64,000 nucleotides of DNA, from contig QANU01104974.1 of assembly GCA_003254905.1 (NCBI GenBank), positions 71,088 to 135,087 on the forward strand, read 5' to 3'. The notes under the pieces are model-generated. The model saw only the letters and a list, made by a program, of their open reading frames with translations. It was not told the origin of the DNA and did no database searches. Both the position numbers and the translations under genes were made by a program. The DNA is from Nissolia schottii. Its lineage: Eukaryota > Streptophyta > Magnoliopsida > Fabales > Fabaceae. Below are positions 35,266-47,682 of this stretch, piece after piece (positions within the stretch are counted from its first letter, which is position 1; the number at the start of each line of letters is the position of its first letter).

Positions 35266-36403
35266 GTGTGTTTTGTTACATATGGTGTGTTTGTCGCTTG
35301 TTCTCACTTGGCTTTGGCCTTGTTTAGCTTTAGCAGTTGAATATTGAAAGAAAAAAAAAATCCAATTTGGACCCATTCTTAAACATCTTGAATTCATGTT
35401 GTTCCATTATGACTCCATTAACCTCATTTCTAAAATTTATTCACGCTTCAAACCAAAAAAACTATTACATGAATAATCATATTAAAAAATAAAATTATCC
35501 AATTGTCTCTATATCAAGCTTTTCGAACTTAGTACACCACACCGTCAAACTTTCCCATTAATACACCACACCACGAGCCTAATTGCCCACGTCCAAACAA
35601 TGAAAGCAAAGAAATTCTTATATATCACTAAATCAAGAAAAAATTATCAATGTTTACATCTTTTATGTCTATTTGCTATTTTATGTTTCATCACATCAAA
35701 TTCTACGTGAAATGAAGCCACTTGAGATTAAAAATTTATTGGGTGTTAATGGAACTTCACATTGTAATATTGTATTGTGTTCTGTTCAATGATAAAATGT
35801 AATTCATATACAAATCAAAAAAAGTGAATGGTTACTATGTTGAATGGTTAGGGTGGAAGGAATTAATTTGGATAGAAAAGGCATCTAGGTAGAAATCATG
35901 TGTTCTTTGACATTAACTAATAACATTTTTCTATCTGATTTGATTAATTAATAACATCAATAAAACCCTGCAACATGGGAAATAAAATGGCAAACAATGC
36001 AACATTAGTTCGTATTCAGCATTTCCCCCATTGAATCAATTAATAAATTATAATGGGGTGAAACAGTTTAATCAAAAAATAAAAAAGGCGAAACAATAAG
36101 TAATAATTACATGCTGCATTTATAACATGTCATTACATATTTATATAGCCATTGTTAAAAATCATATGACTGCTAGTTAAGCCTCAAGAGTCAATACTTC
36201 ATATTAATTTAAGGATTTGGTTTTAATATACGGTCAGTGTAAATTATTTTTACACAATCATCCAATCACGTATTGATACACGGTTAAAAGCGTTTTAACA
36301 TTTGTAGCAATTATATCAAAAGCCACGTTCTGTTATGGTGATATCGATTGGTTAACTGCTTAAAAACATTTCACACCAACCGTCTATCAAAACTAATCTC
36401 TTA
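35266..36403. other. AT-rich intergenic region
   Basis: I see no gene, RNA gene or clear repeat boundary here. Confidence 0.5.
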
Positions 36404-36406
36404 AAT

Positions 36407-36607
36407 TTAATGATGATCACCTAAGTATTCTGTTTTCTTGTTCTTCTCCTTGTATTCCTTGATGCTTTGCTTGACCTTGGCCCAACCTTTCTTGCAGGCA
36501 CCAGCAACCTTCACACTAGTTTTGACAATGACTTTCTTGGCTTTTTTTGCCCCTGCCTTGGCTTTCTTTCCTACCACCTTCATCTTCTTCTCAAATTCTT
36601 CAGCCAT
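36407..36607 (-). CDS. Possible small Lys-rich protein (66 residues)
   Basis: An intronless frame begins at ATG 36607 (MAEEFEKKMK) and ends with YLGDHH. About 32% of residues are Lys, spaced with Ala, Val and Glu, giving a strongly basic, partly amphipathic chain with one Cys and one Trp. A consensus TATAAATAC lies on the minus strand at about 36730-36722, some 115 bases before the ATG, which fits a short leader. I do not recognise a family. Lys-rich low-complexity frames can occur by chance, but the unbiased tail and the TATA spacing favour a real gene. A second overlapping frame (36777-36580) looks like a shadow. Confidence 0.45.
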   Translation of the reverse strand: MAEEFEKKMKVVGKKAKAGAKKAKKVIVKTSVKVAGACKKGWAKVKQSIKEYKEKNKKTEYLGDHH

Positions 36608-36721
36608 ATTGAATTCTTAAAATTGAATTCAATTAATGGCAAATATTTGGTGGAGGGATAAGCAGGCACAAAAACTAGGCTTTGGCCTTTAGCAGCTTCA
36701 ATATGTGTAGTCATGATTCTG

Positions 36722-36730
36722 TATTTATAT
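36722..36730 (-). promoter_or_regulatory. TATA box for the Lys-rich ORF
   Basis: The minus strand reads TATAAATAC. Position relative to the ATG at 36607 fits a leader of about 80-90 bases. Confidence 0.4.
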
Positions 36731-36799
36731 GATGTATTGGTGACAATACCAACCTGTAATGAAACCTCCTTGACCAAGTCTCAATACGGAGAATTAATT

Positions 36800-37539
36800 A
36801 GAAGGTTAAACTTGAATTGCGCTATGGTCATGGCCTCTCAACCTATTATAGTATTAATTTTTTTTAGTAAAATTATTGAATTACAAAATTTAACTACCAA
36901 CAATGCACTCTTGTCTTATTTAATTTTAGTTTCTTTGTCGTAATTGGTCTTTTACCTTTGATCTAATATTGGTTTCACAACAAAGATTGATGTTGAAATC
37001 TCAATTCCTACAACTATTATTATGTATTATGATGTCAAAACCAGCTGACATAACATAAGATATGATAATGCTAAAGAAGAGACATAAAATTCAAATGAAA
37101 TTAACCTACTAATCCTAAACACGACAACCAACTCAAGGGGAATTACTTATTGGTTGCTAACTCTAGCGTCCAATCATCATCAGCCCACACTTTTTCCCTG
37201 AGTCATTGCTTGGATTCTCTAGAGCCCTTTTCTTAGTAGAAGGAATAGACAGGACAGTTTTGTAGTTGTTACGGCTTATTTCATCCTCGATCTCTTCTGC
37301 GAAGGGTTGGACACTTCATCATCGTTACATAGTAGCTCCAATTTGACAGCCTGTTTCTTTGATTTTTTGAATTTTTTAGGCATGTCTTATAGATGGACAT
37401 GAATGAAAATCTGAGGAAATTCTCATTCTCGATAAACATATCCTCACGCAAATTTTTCAAATTTAGTGTGCACTTTATGAAGATGCAGGGATTTGGTATG
37501 AAAATTTGGGAATGCACAAATGATCAATCACACTTTGCA
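36800..37539. other. Intergenic region, nothing recognised
   Basis: AT-rich DNA; no frame has a recognisable domain. Confidence 0.5.
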
Positions 37540-38399
37540 TAACTAATCGAGGGTGAGTTAAACATCATGATCAAACGACAGTTCGTTGTTAATGCAAATT
37601 TCATATTTCTCTTTGCATAACAAGCTCAATAATGAACAACTATTGGGAATGCACAATGAGCAACACAAAATGGAGGAGGGAAAAAAACACCAAGCAGTTA
37701 CTGGAAATGTACACCTTTTAATTCTCTTTACTGAACTTTACAAATTACAAATGTACAATTTGTATGTGAAAGATGGCAACCAAACATACAAATTTCCCAA
37801 CAAAACTAAAAGAAAAAATTAAAAAAATACAATAATAGAAACCAAAAGCCTTGTGAATCAAGTCTTCTATTGCTAATTTAATCATACATGGAGGTGCATT
37901 CGGATATTGTACCACCCTTTCTTACAACACCCCACAAAAGCCCATCCATACCTAATAATAGACCTCATGCCTTTAGACCTGCTCATCTGCTTCTCTAAGT
38001 TTGGCTTTGAATCACCCATAAGATCTTTAGACATTGAATTAATCAAACAGGCACCAAAAGTGTCTAAGAAAACTTGAATAATTGGGTGAAACTCAGATCA
38101 ATGCCTTAGATAATCAATACCTCTTTACATCAATTAGCTCTTAGTTAATTCCTATAGAACCTCTTGGTTGTCTTTTATAATGCCTTTGTGGCGGTTGCTA
38201 TTTACAACTTCTATGGTAACTGATTTGCAATAATATTTCCCCCTTGTGGTTGTTAGGAGTCTTATCTGGCTGTGTGTAGAGTACGTGTATAACTACTTTT
38301 AGTTTGTTTCTACGCTTATCATTTAGTGTAATTTAGTTCTGGCTTATTGTTTTCTCTCTATTTTTGGTTATGACATGTTCAAAACGTGTTCATTCGGTG
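37540..38399 (-). repeat. LTR-like block, left copy
   Basis: It shares with the right copy the start (ACTAAT.GAGGGTGAGTTAAACA), the middle (CAACACCCCACAAA, CTTTAGACATTGAATTAATCAA) and the end (GGTTGTCTTTTATAATGCC, TTTGTGGCGGTTGCTATTTA, GTGTTCATTC). Confidence 0.65.
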
Positions 38400-38468
38400 G
38401 TTGGAACTTGGATTAGATAGATTGAAATAAAATTTTGGGGGAAGTGGGTGGTATCTTTAGAAAAACAA

Positions 38469-38470
<2 letters not shown>

Positions 38471-38510
<40 letters not shown>
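38471..38510. repeat. (TAA)n microsatellite
   Basis: About 13 perfect units. Confidence 0.95.
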
Positions 38511-38511
<1 letters not shown>

Positions 38512-38547
38512 TAAAAATAAATTGATTAGACTTTTAAAAAAAAAATA

Positions 38548-39204
38548 CCTGGCCTTTTTGCTATATCAATTTATTCAATTTGGTTTTATATTTTTTGAAA
38601 AATACAATTTGGTCCTCTAGTTATAAATCCTCACTTGATTTAGTCTTTCATTAATTTCCTAATTCTTCTACTAATGGATGACGCTGATGTCACTATTAAT
38701 AGTTGTGACATAGCCATTTGGTAGCCTAAACGACATCATTTTTACGTCAAAAGGTTAAAAAAAAGTTTGCTCAACGCCTTGGAGCATTTTTTTATCCCAA
38801 ATATGCCATTTTCTCTTTATTCAAATTTTTTTTCAAGCACCAAAATGTCATTTTGGTCATTAACGACGCTTACATGGTCATTAGGTAGCTAAAATCACGT
38901 TGTTTTGACACTGAAAGGGAAAAAAAACACTTTTGACTCATTGCCTAAGAAGGTTTTTTTTTGTTATCCAAAACGACGTCGTTTTGGCTCTATTCAATAT
39001 TTTTAAGAGGAAAAAACGTTTATTTTTAGGATGCCAAAACGACGTACCTTTTGCTATCTAACAACCACGTTAGCACCGAGAATTAGGTGACCAACAAAGG
39101 ATTAAATTGGCTGACAATTTATAAATCAAGGATAAAATTGAATTTTTTTTAAAATACAAGATCAAATGAAATAAATGGATATATTTAAATGACCAAAATG
39201 CATT
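38548..39204. mobile_element. Non-autonomous DNA transposon with long TIRs, nested in the small LTR element
   Basis: The left end (TATCAATTTATTCAATTTGG..TTTATATTTTT, then TAGTTATAAAT) matches the reverse of the right end (ATTTATAAATCAAGGATAAAATTG, then ATGAAATAAATGGATA). The TIRs are about 65-80 bp at roughly 70%. Internal ACGACGTCGTTTTGG-type palindromic words recur. No coding frame. Confidence 0.6.
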
Positions 39205-39647
39205 TTAGTAAAACAATTGATTAGGGGTCGATGCCTCATTTAGTTGTTGTTACTACTACTTTTACTGGCGGTCTTTGTTTTTTTTAAGTAGATTGAGGTA
39301 GATTAAATTTGAATTAATTTAATTAATTAAATAAATTACTCACGGATTTCTTTCAGAAAAAATTAATATTATTTGTAAGAGTCCTGCTACACGTACACCA
39401 AAAAGTATACACCATACATACACCCTATACTTATATACATAAAGTTTGTGTTTTAATGCCTGTAATGTTTATGCACTTAATTAAGTATAATTGAAAATAT
39501 CATCTATAAGTTTGTAATGTTTGTGTACTTATAAGAATAAAGTTTGTGCATTATTAATGATGTATGTATGGGTGTATAAAATTGGGCGTACATGTGGCAT
39601 TTTTGTATTTGTAGTGATAAAAAACGTATACACGGGAAATCTTCTTT

Positions 39648-39648
39648 A

Positions 39649-39703
<55 letters not shown>
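39648..39703. repeat. (TTA)n microsatellite
   Basis: About 18 perfect units. Confidence 0.95.
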
Positions 39704-40072
39704 TCAAACTCAAATTTATCTAGTCATGTGAATGATGTGTTTTCTTTATATGATCGCTTTGTGCATTTGATATTACTTTGAATGTTTTAACTTTTTTTTT
39801 TTAATCACGTACCTATCTCGAGTTGAGTACAAAAAATTAATCGTTGATAAACTAAACCAACATGTCACTCAAGGAATTAGCTTTGATTTACATAAAGTTT
39901 TTAACTTGTATTTATTATTAGTATTAAGGTGAGTGTTGGTTACCGAAATATTGTCCCAGTCGCTTCCTTTAGCATTTCAAATAAACCAAGGTAGTGTACA
40001 TCAAAATATTATTCAGCACCAATTTGATCAACAATATGTTTAGGCATGGTAAGGAGAGTGCCCAACAGAGGA

Positions 40073-40084
40073 GCTTTGATACCA
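40073..40084 (-). other. Primer-binding site, variant iMet type
   Basis: The minus strand reads TGGTATCAAAGC, one base off the common TGGTATCAGAGC, and abuts the LTR block at 40085. Confidence 0.6.
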
Positions 40085-40931
40085 TGACTAATTGAGGGTG
40101 AGTTAAACACCGTGATCAAATGACGAATAAGATTCCCAAAACAATTTGCAGCACAAATTTCATATCATTTATGATTTCTCTCTGCATAACAAGCCCAACA
40201 ATGAGCAACACAAAATGAAGGAGGGAAAAAAAAAACGCTAAGCAACTATTGGAAATTTAGACAATTTCTATTTTCTTTGCCGAGCTTTACAATGTACAAT
40301 TCGAATGTGAAAGACGGCACCAAAACCTTGCAATTGCCTAGAAAGAAAAAAAAAGATAAAATGCAACAAAAATGCAATATTAGAAGCTAGAGAGGCCTGG
40401 TGAATCTGGTATTCTACTGCCAATTTAATCATACAGGGAGGAGCTTTCGAATCTTGTACCACCCTCTCTTACAACACCCCACAAACGTCCATCCATACCT
40501 TAAAAAAGACCTGATGCCTTTAGACTTACTCGTTTGCTTCTCTAATTTTGGCTTCGAATCATCCACAAGATCTTTAGACATTGAATTAATCAAGCAGGCA
40601 CCAAAAATGTCTAAGCAACTTGAATAATTAGGTGAAACTCAAAGCAATGTCTTAGATGATCAATTCCTCTTTGCACCAGTTAGCCCTTAATTCCTATATG
40701 CGCCTCTCTTGGTTGTCTTTTATAATGCCTTTGTGGCGGTTGCTATTTACAACTCCTATTGTAACAGATTTGCGTTGATATTTTTCTCCTTATGGTTAGG
40801 AGTCTTATCTGGTTGTGTGTAGTGTACGTGTATACCGTATTTAGTGTGTTTTTATCATTTACATTTCATTTTGGCTTCTTGTTTTCTCTCTATTTTTGGC
40901 CATGACTGCTCAAGACGTGTTCATTCCGTGG
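40085..40931 (-). repeat. LTR-like block, right copy
   Basis: It begins TGACTAATTGAGGGTGAG next to the primer-site complement and ends near GTGTTCATTCCGTGG. Same content as the left copy, with substitutions and small indels. Confidence 0.65.
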
Positions 40932-41232
40932 CGGAAGATGACCTTTACAAATTAATTAGGCTTTAAAATTTGTTTACGGGCCAATGCCTCCTTTAGCAGG
41001 ATGCGGTAGATTATTATTTATTCATGTATTTTTTTTAATTATTATTACTATAATTATTATTCAAACTCAAATTTATCAAGTCCTGCAAAAGATGTGCTTT
41101 CTTTGTGTGATAACTCATTAAGCTTTGCACCTTTGATATTATTTTCATGTTTTAATTTATAAAAGTAGAGATGCAGGTACTTCGTACTTACAAATTTTTA
41201 CAATTTGTGAGTAACGGTTTTTAAAGGGTAAC

Positions 41233-41271
<39 letters not shown>
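41233..41271. repeat. (TAA)n microsatellite
   Basis: About 13 perfect units. Confidence 0.95.
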
Positions 41272-41272
<1 letters not shown>

Positions 41273-42867
41273 TTTTGGATTAATGGTTTTAAAAAATATG
41301 TTTTTAAAAAGGTCAAATTGAGAAAGAAAATTTGTTGCAACCCTTTCCTTAGTAATATAGATTTCACCATTAGATATAACGAGTATTGAGATGGCTTTTG
41401 GTAGTAGATGACACTGTTAGTGTAAAACCACATCGTGGTAATTGTACAGAGCTAAAAAAAGGGTGGCCTTTAGTTACCGAAATATTATCAAGTATCATGA
41501 TTTACCGTTGCAAGTGTATAAGTTTGATCATGTTTTTTTTTTGGCAAAAATCACCCTCATCATTTTTTTAATGATAATAATGATAAATAAAGACTCAATT
41601 TGGTCCTTGTCAAATAATTGATAAGTCAACTGGGTCTCCAACAAAAAAAAAATGTTCAAGTTATCCCTTGTCATTTTTAAATGTGGGTGAAGTTAATCTC
41701 TTTATGCTTAGTCAGACATCATAAATATAATTAAATGCATTTTTAAAAATGGAATTAAACACATTAAAAATAATATCATCTCTTTCCCTCCTCCCTATCT
41801 CAATCCCTCTGTTTACCTCTCCCTCCAACTTCCTCTTAACTGCTTTTTTCTGTGTTTGTTTTTGGTTACCAGATTACCGAAGACAACATTATGCGTCCCC
41901 TTGAGTTCATCATGATGTGATGTATCAAATGTGAATATATGTATTTTATTTAGCTTTTCCTCTCCCATTTTACGAAATTGAGATAAAGGGTTGTTTCTCT
42001 CAGTTTGACATGTTTATGCATCTTTATGCTCTTTGGTTAAATTTCAGTTGACAAATACATGGTTGTTGGGCCTGTGATTCACTTATTCCAAGGGCGAATT
42101 TAACTGTTAGAATATTAGAAGTACCTAGTTCCTACTATGTAAATCAAGTATACAAAATTTTATACAACTTAAAAATGATATATTTACTATTTTCCTTTTA
42201 TTTTGGCGTCTAATAATTTTAAAAATACAAGTAAGTATTACCCATTAAATTACACATTATAAATGTCTAATTTTTCTAAAATTTGACATGCTTGACGGAC
42301 AAAATAATGTTATATAATTCAAGTGCCAAACGTATTGGTGAAATTTAATGAATAAAAAATAAATAAATAAATAACCATCCTCCTTCCATCACATTATATC
42401 CCCATTTCGCTAAATTTCAGGAATACAAAATCCGTGACACCCTCAAGAAGCTGGATTTCCATGTTACAGGCAGATCACAAATTGTTTCAATTACATTTGT
42501 TTCGGCTTATCTAACAAGAAAAATAATTTTCTATTTATAAAAAAAATAAAAGTCAATTGTTATATATTTTGGATTAAAAAAACATATTTTCAGCTTTTCT
42601 GTAAAATATTAAAATAACTTCTAAAAAAAAAAAAGTTCAGTTTTTTATTGTTTACTCCATAACAAAAATTAATTTTTTTACAAGCCAAAAAAAAAAGAGC
42701 ATCGTGAATCTATAACCTTAAGAGTCAACCAAATCCCTCCATTAATAATCCAAAAAATAGAAAACCACATGACATGAGACAGAGACAGAGACAGACACAT
42801 AAGATCCATCAGAGCTAAACACAGAGGTAACACATTAATTATTTAATACCTAAAATACCCCCCACAA
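41272..42867. other. Intergenic region 3' of the Nudix gene
   Basis: No gene recognised. The string AATTTGGTCCTTGTCAAAT near 41596 resembles the ends of common plant DNA elements, but I cannot find its partner. Confidence 0.45.
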
Positions 42868-43723
<856 letters not shown>

Positions 43724-43809
43724 TTACCTCTGTTTTCTTTCTTATATGCTGTACGCTGTCGTTTTGGATGGGCAGAACTCTACTTACTTTAGTTTCCTCC
43801 AATAACTAG

Positions 43810-45645
43810 ATGACACGTGGTCTTTTGGGACTTTCTCAGTATTTTTTTGTTTCTTTATTGGTACGGTGGTAACTTTGGTCATGTTAGTCCAACCTTCACA
43901 TTGACCAATCTCCTGGCTGCGGAACTCAATACATATGGTATGGTCAGACAAATGGTAGGAAACTATATTGGTCCTAAATTGATGTTTTCTTCTGGTCTAT
44001 TTCTTTGTAGGAAATGGCACCATTAGACAGGGCATATTCACGTCATCAAGCTATTTTGTGACATTCAGGCAGGCATTCGGTTATTCAAATGAGAGAGGTG
44101 CAGCTATTAACTTAGCGCAAATGCTACGCTTGGTACTGCTGTTGGCTTGTTGCTGTATCACCCAATTGTGTTTGGCATAGTAAGGTATGGTTGGGTTCAT
44201 GTGCTAGGATGAAAGAGATAGAGACATTTGGGACAAAAATATACTTGGAGAATAATAAGACAGAGACAAAAGACTTAACATGGTCATCCTTGTAAGTCTT
44301 TAGTGTCATTCTTGATATTAGCTAGTAAATAGAACGAAAAAGATTTAATGTTTCAACCTTTCCCTTACCCTAAGAAAAAAAATTAATGTTTTTCCAGGCC
44401 ATGGTGAAGTGAATATTCTTTGTGTTCCTTTTACTGATTTTGTGTTTTCCTTGGTTCAGAACTCTTCCAATGATGTGTGGCACTGCCTCTTCAATGGGGA
44501 AAGCACTTTTTCTACCTTAACGGCGCTTTTATTATTTGTTGAGATGCTTGCCTGAGGCACCTTAGTCACAATTAGAGAAGAAAACAATTTAGAGTCAAGG
44601 ATTGAGGAATTAGTAAATCTAAGTTAAAAAGCCAAGGGAAGTCACTTCCTAGTATTGAAGAGGTTCACTCAGAAATAGAGAAAGATGCTGAAGAAGGATA
44701 TGAATCCAATGCAGGAAGAGAAGAAAGTGAAGACAACTATGAAATTGAATCTGATGATGGTTTTATGGGTACTCCTAGACTGATTTCAATTTTTTTATGG
44801 TGAACTTTAGGACTGCCATACATCTATTTTAGCTAAGGATTTTAATCTTTTTGATTGTCACTGTTAAGCATTTAGTTTATTCAATAAGGTTAAGTGGCAA
44901 TGTAATAGTGACATATTTTACTTCTTTTATCACCTTTCTTTAGTGAGGCGTGCACCTGTTGGTGCTTCTCGCCTCAAGGCGCAATAAGGTGCCTTAAGGG
45001 AACTTTTCATCTTTGTCTACATGCAGATACACACAAGGATTGCCATATGTTGTTATGATTTCCTAGCCCTTCAGTATGCATATTTCTTTTTTATGAGATG
45101 GGAGTTAAGGGCTAACAGGGAGGACTATTCAGATATACACTCATCCCATTTTTCCCACATGCTTTCCTGTGGTCCAAGAAATCCAATTTTAGAAAAGAAG
45201 AGTGGAAATACAGTTTCTTAAAATGTTGCTTACCATTCATGATCTTTGACATGCATAACTAATGTGTCAGTCTAATCATTTTTGTTAAATAGATTGTATT
45301 TGCAGCATCATGCATCTTAACTTTTGGCTTCTGCTTATTGATGCATGTCCAATCTTATGCACGCACGCAGGATAGCAGAGGAAACAGGCACTTGCCCGTG
45401 TGTCTACCGGAAAATGAAGAAAGTGAGGAAGATTTTTGCTATTTAAGCAGCACATTGCATATTGTCTCAGATTCTTAGCTCTGTAGCAGAACCATGCATT
45501 CCTGCATCTTGCAATATCTACAAAAGTGCAAAATCTGAATGGAAGTTGTAGTAAATGTACTTGCAAACAAGGCCACAGAGGCTTACAAGCTCAAAAGAAT
45601 GAGATACCACATGCTTGAACTCTACCAGAAAGATATGCTAATAAT
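43810..45645. other. Spacer between the Nudix and rhodanese genes
   Basis: The short frames have no domain. AGGCACCTTA at about 44558 recurs inverted at about 44987 (TAAGGTGCCT) near a GCCTCAAGGCGC palindrome, which may be a decayed transposon. The segment 45290-45645 probably includes the 3' UTR of the rhodanese gene. Confidence 0.45.
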
Positions 45646-46855
45646 CTATCCTTTACCCACAGCCTGAAGGAGAATGAGCAACTGAAGAAAGTAGTAAGAG
45701 GCTCCTCCTACTGTAGCATACTGCAACTTCTCTTTTCCTTCTACTTCTGCAAAGTCGTTATCCTTCGAGCGATTGAAGCCTCCGCCTAACCATCCAAGGT
45801 TTCTGTAGCCTCCATTGTACAGCTTTGTAGCTGCTGTCATTGACCTGAATCACTCAGCAAAACCAACAAGTATTTTTTGCTTTTAATGCCATAATCAACA
45901 TGTTCTGCTTGCTGAGATGCTTTTGTGTTTGGAAAAAAATCTCATAAAAACTAAATAAAGCTTCAAAATCATCGTGTAATGGCACCAAATAGTACAAAAT
46001 CATAAGACTGTGTACTTTTATTCTTAGGTGCACTACTACGAATCTCCTCACTAACCCTCATCCATGGATCGCCCTCACTAATTGCAAAATTAGGGTCAGT
46101 CTTTTGTAAATTCTAGTCAGGGAAACCTATTTATATTGATAAAACAATCATATGATGAGCTTTTAAAGAGGTATTAATGGGGTATTGACCATGTATATCC
46201 TAATTTTACATGGGAAACAAACAAGAAAAAAAAAATCTAGATTCTCACCAAAGGAAGTGAACTGGATCTACTTTCAAGTTAGTTGACAAACACTAGGATG
46301 GTTATTCTTAAAATCGACAAAAAATAAATAAATAAACAGCACTAAATTATTAATGCTTGTAACTAGAGTTCTTCTAGATGCTAACCTTAATCCTTCTCCA
46401 CATGCCACAAGAAGCCTGGTCTCCTTATCAGGAAAAGCCATTCCCACTTGACCAATGAACTCAGGGTTCAGGGTGGTTAGATACTGGCCAGTCCAAAGTC
46501 CAATGTAACCAAGATGCACCCACTTCTTGAGCAGAGTTATGGGGCTGTTGTCTGTGTCCTCCACGAAGATTGGCACGTGCGTGGACCCCACCACACGTGC
46601 CTTCTCCCTCTCCCATGTTGGCCTGACATCAAGGAGAACAAATCCCTCGGAGCTTATGGCCATGGAAGCATCTTTTGGCCATATGGTCCTCACTGTGCCA
46701 GATTCTATGAGGTTCCTGGCGCTTGTAGTGCTGTTGTTGTTGGAAGATGTTGTTGCATTGATGACGTGGAATCTTGTTGTGGCATCTCTCTGTGTCTTGT
46801 GATTCTTCAGAATTGTTGATGTTCTGATGAATAGGTGGTTGAATTGGGTTGCCAT
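45646..46855 (-). CDS. Rhodanese-like domain protein, probably plastid (STR10-like)
   Basis: Exon 1 is 46855-46386 and exon 2 is 45844-45646; 669 joined bases give 222 residues plus stop. The first 45 residues are rich in Thr, Ser and Asn with few acidic residues, fitting a plastid transit peptide. The rhodanese domain runs from about 65 to 185, with FVLLDVRPTWE and the active loop CGEGLRS, its Cys at 152; the loop is split by the intron. A hydrophobic stretch near the C-terminus (YYFLQLLILLQAV) may be a membrane anchor. Such proteins move sulfane sulfur or act as scaffolds; the substrate is unknown. Naming after Arabidopsis STR10 is from memory of length and domain layout. It is divergent to the symplekin-like gene. 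Confidence 0.87.
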
Positions 46856-47682
46856 GTTCTTATGTTTTCTCTATCTTCGTTGAGTATTGACATGTAAGAA
46901 TGTGTTGTGTTATCTTGAAGGATTTGATCTGACTTGTTTGGGGCGATAAGGAAACTGTTTTAAGGACCATAGCCATTGGCTTTCTGAGGTTTCTTTTTTG
47001 TCTTTTTGTTACTTGCTTTTTTCTTTCTATCATTCTATCTTCAAAGAGTTAAGACATTTCATCTGCTTTCTCATAAGCGTAAGAAAAGGCATTATATTCT
47101 ATTTGCTAAAAAAAATTGCTTTATCATTCAAACATTTATATTACATTCTTCTAATTGTTCTAATTAGGGAATGAAGAGAATGTCAGAAAACTATCTTAAT
47201 CGAGGTGGCTACAAAATACAGCCATTATAAATCCAAATTATAAAATTTTGGTGGGACAGTTACGAGTGCTTGTCAAACAAATACGAAATTTGACCACAAA
47301 TAAAAATATTAAAAATAACTCTTAAATTGATTATCAATTGATTGGTTACCAATTTACAAATTATTATTGTTTTTCTCTCCTGAATATATTAATTTTAGTG
47401 ATCTCATTACATTATATTACTATTCCTAAGTCGGATCTGAAAACCCGATCCTCTTAGCGAAACGGCGAGTGAAGAAAGGCGGCCAGCAGGCACCACACAC
47501 AACCTCGTCCCCGTTAGTATAGTTGTAATTAAAAAATTAAAAAAAAAATTTAGAAGAAGAGAACAAGAAAAATGAAACGACATTGTTGTGACTAACATTC
47601 AAATCTTGTTCTCCCTCTTCATTCCAAACCCTAGAAAAATTAGGGTTCCTTCTCCTTCTTCTTAGCTCGTCCTCGTTCAACA
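46856..47682. promoter_or_regulatory. Shared upstream region of two divergent genes
   Basis: There are 827 bases between the ATGs of the rhodanese (-) and symplekin-like (+) genes. No clear TATA box is seen near either start. GAAACCCTAGAAAAATTAGGG-like telobox words occur at about 47625-47645, close to the symplekin-like ATG. Confidence 0.5.

Larger units (their letters stand above)
37540..40931 (-). mobile_element. Small LTR retroelement without coding capacity
   Basis: Two similar blocks of about 850 bp in the same orientation (37540-38399 and 40085-40931) flank about 1.7 kb without any pol domain. The right block is directly preceded by GCTTTGATACCA (40073-40084), the complement of an iMet-type primer site, so the right block is the 5' LTR on the minus strand. 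The blocks differ at many bases, so the element is old. Outer boundaries are approximate. Confidence 0.6.

Noticed and set aside
44550..45000. Possible hAT or En/Spm remnant between AGGCACCTTA inverted words
   Set aside because: Only a 10-base inverted match and no transposase domain.
46514..46819. Plus-strand frames of 101 and 91 codons
   Set aside because: Antisense shadows of rhodanese exon 1.
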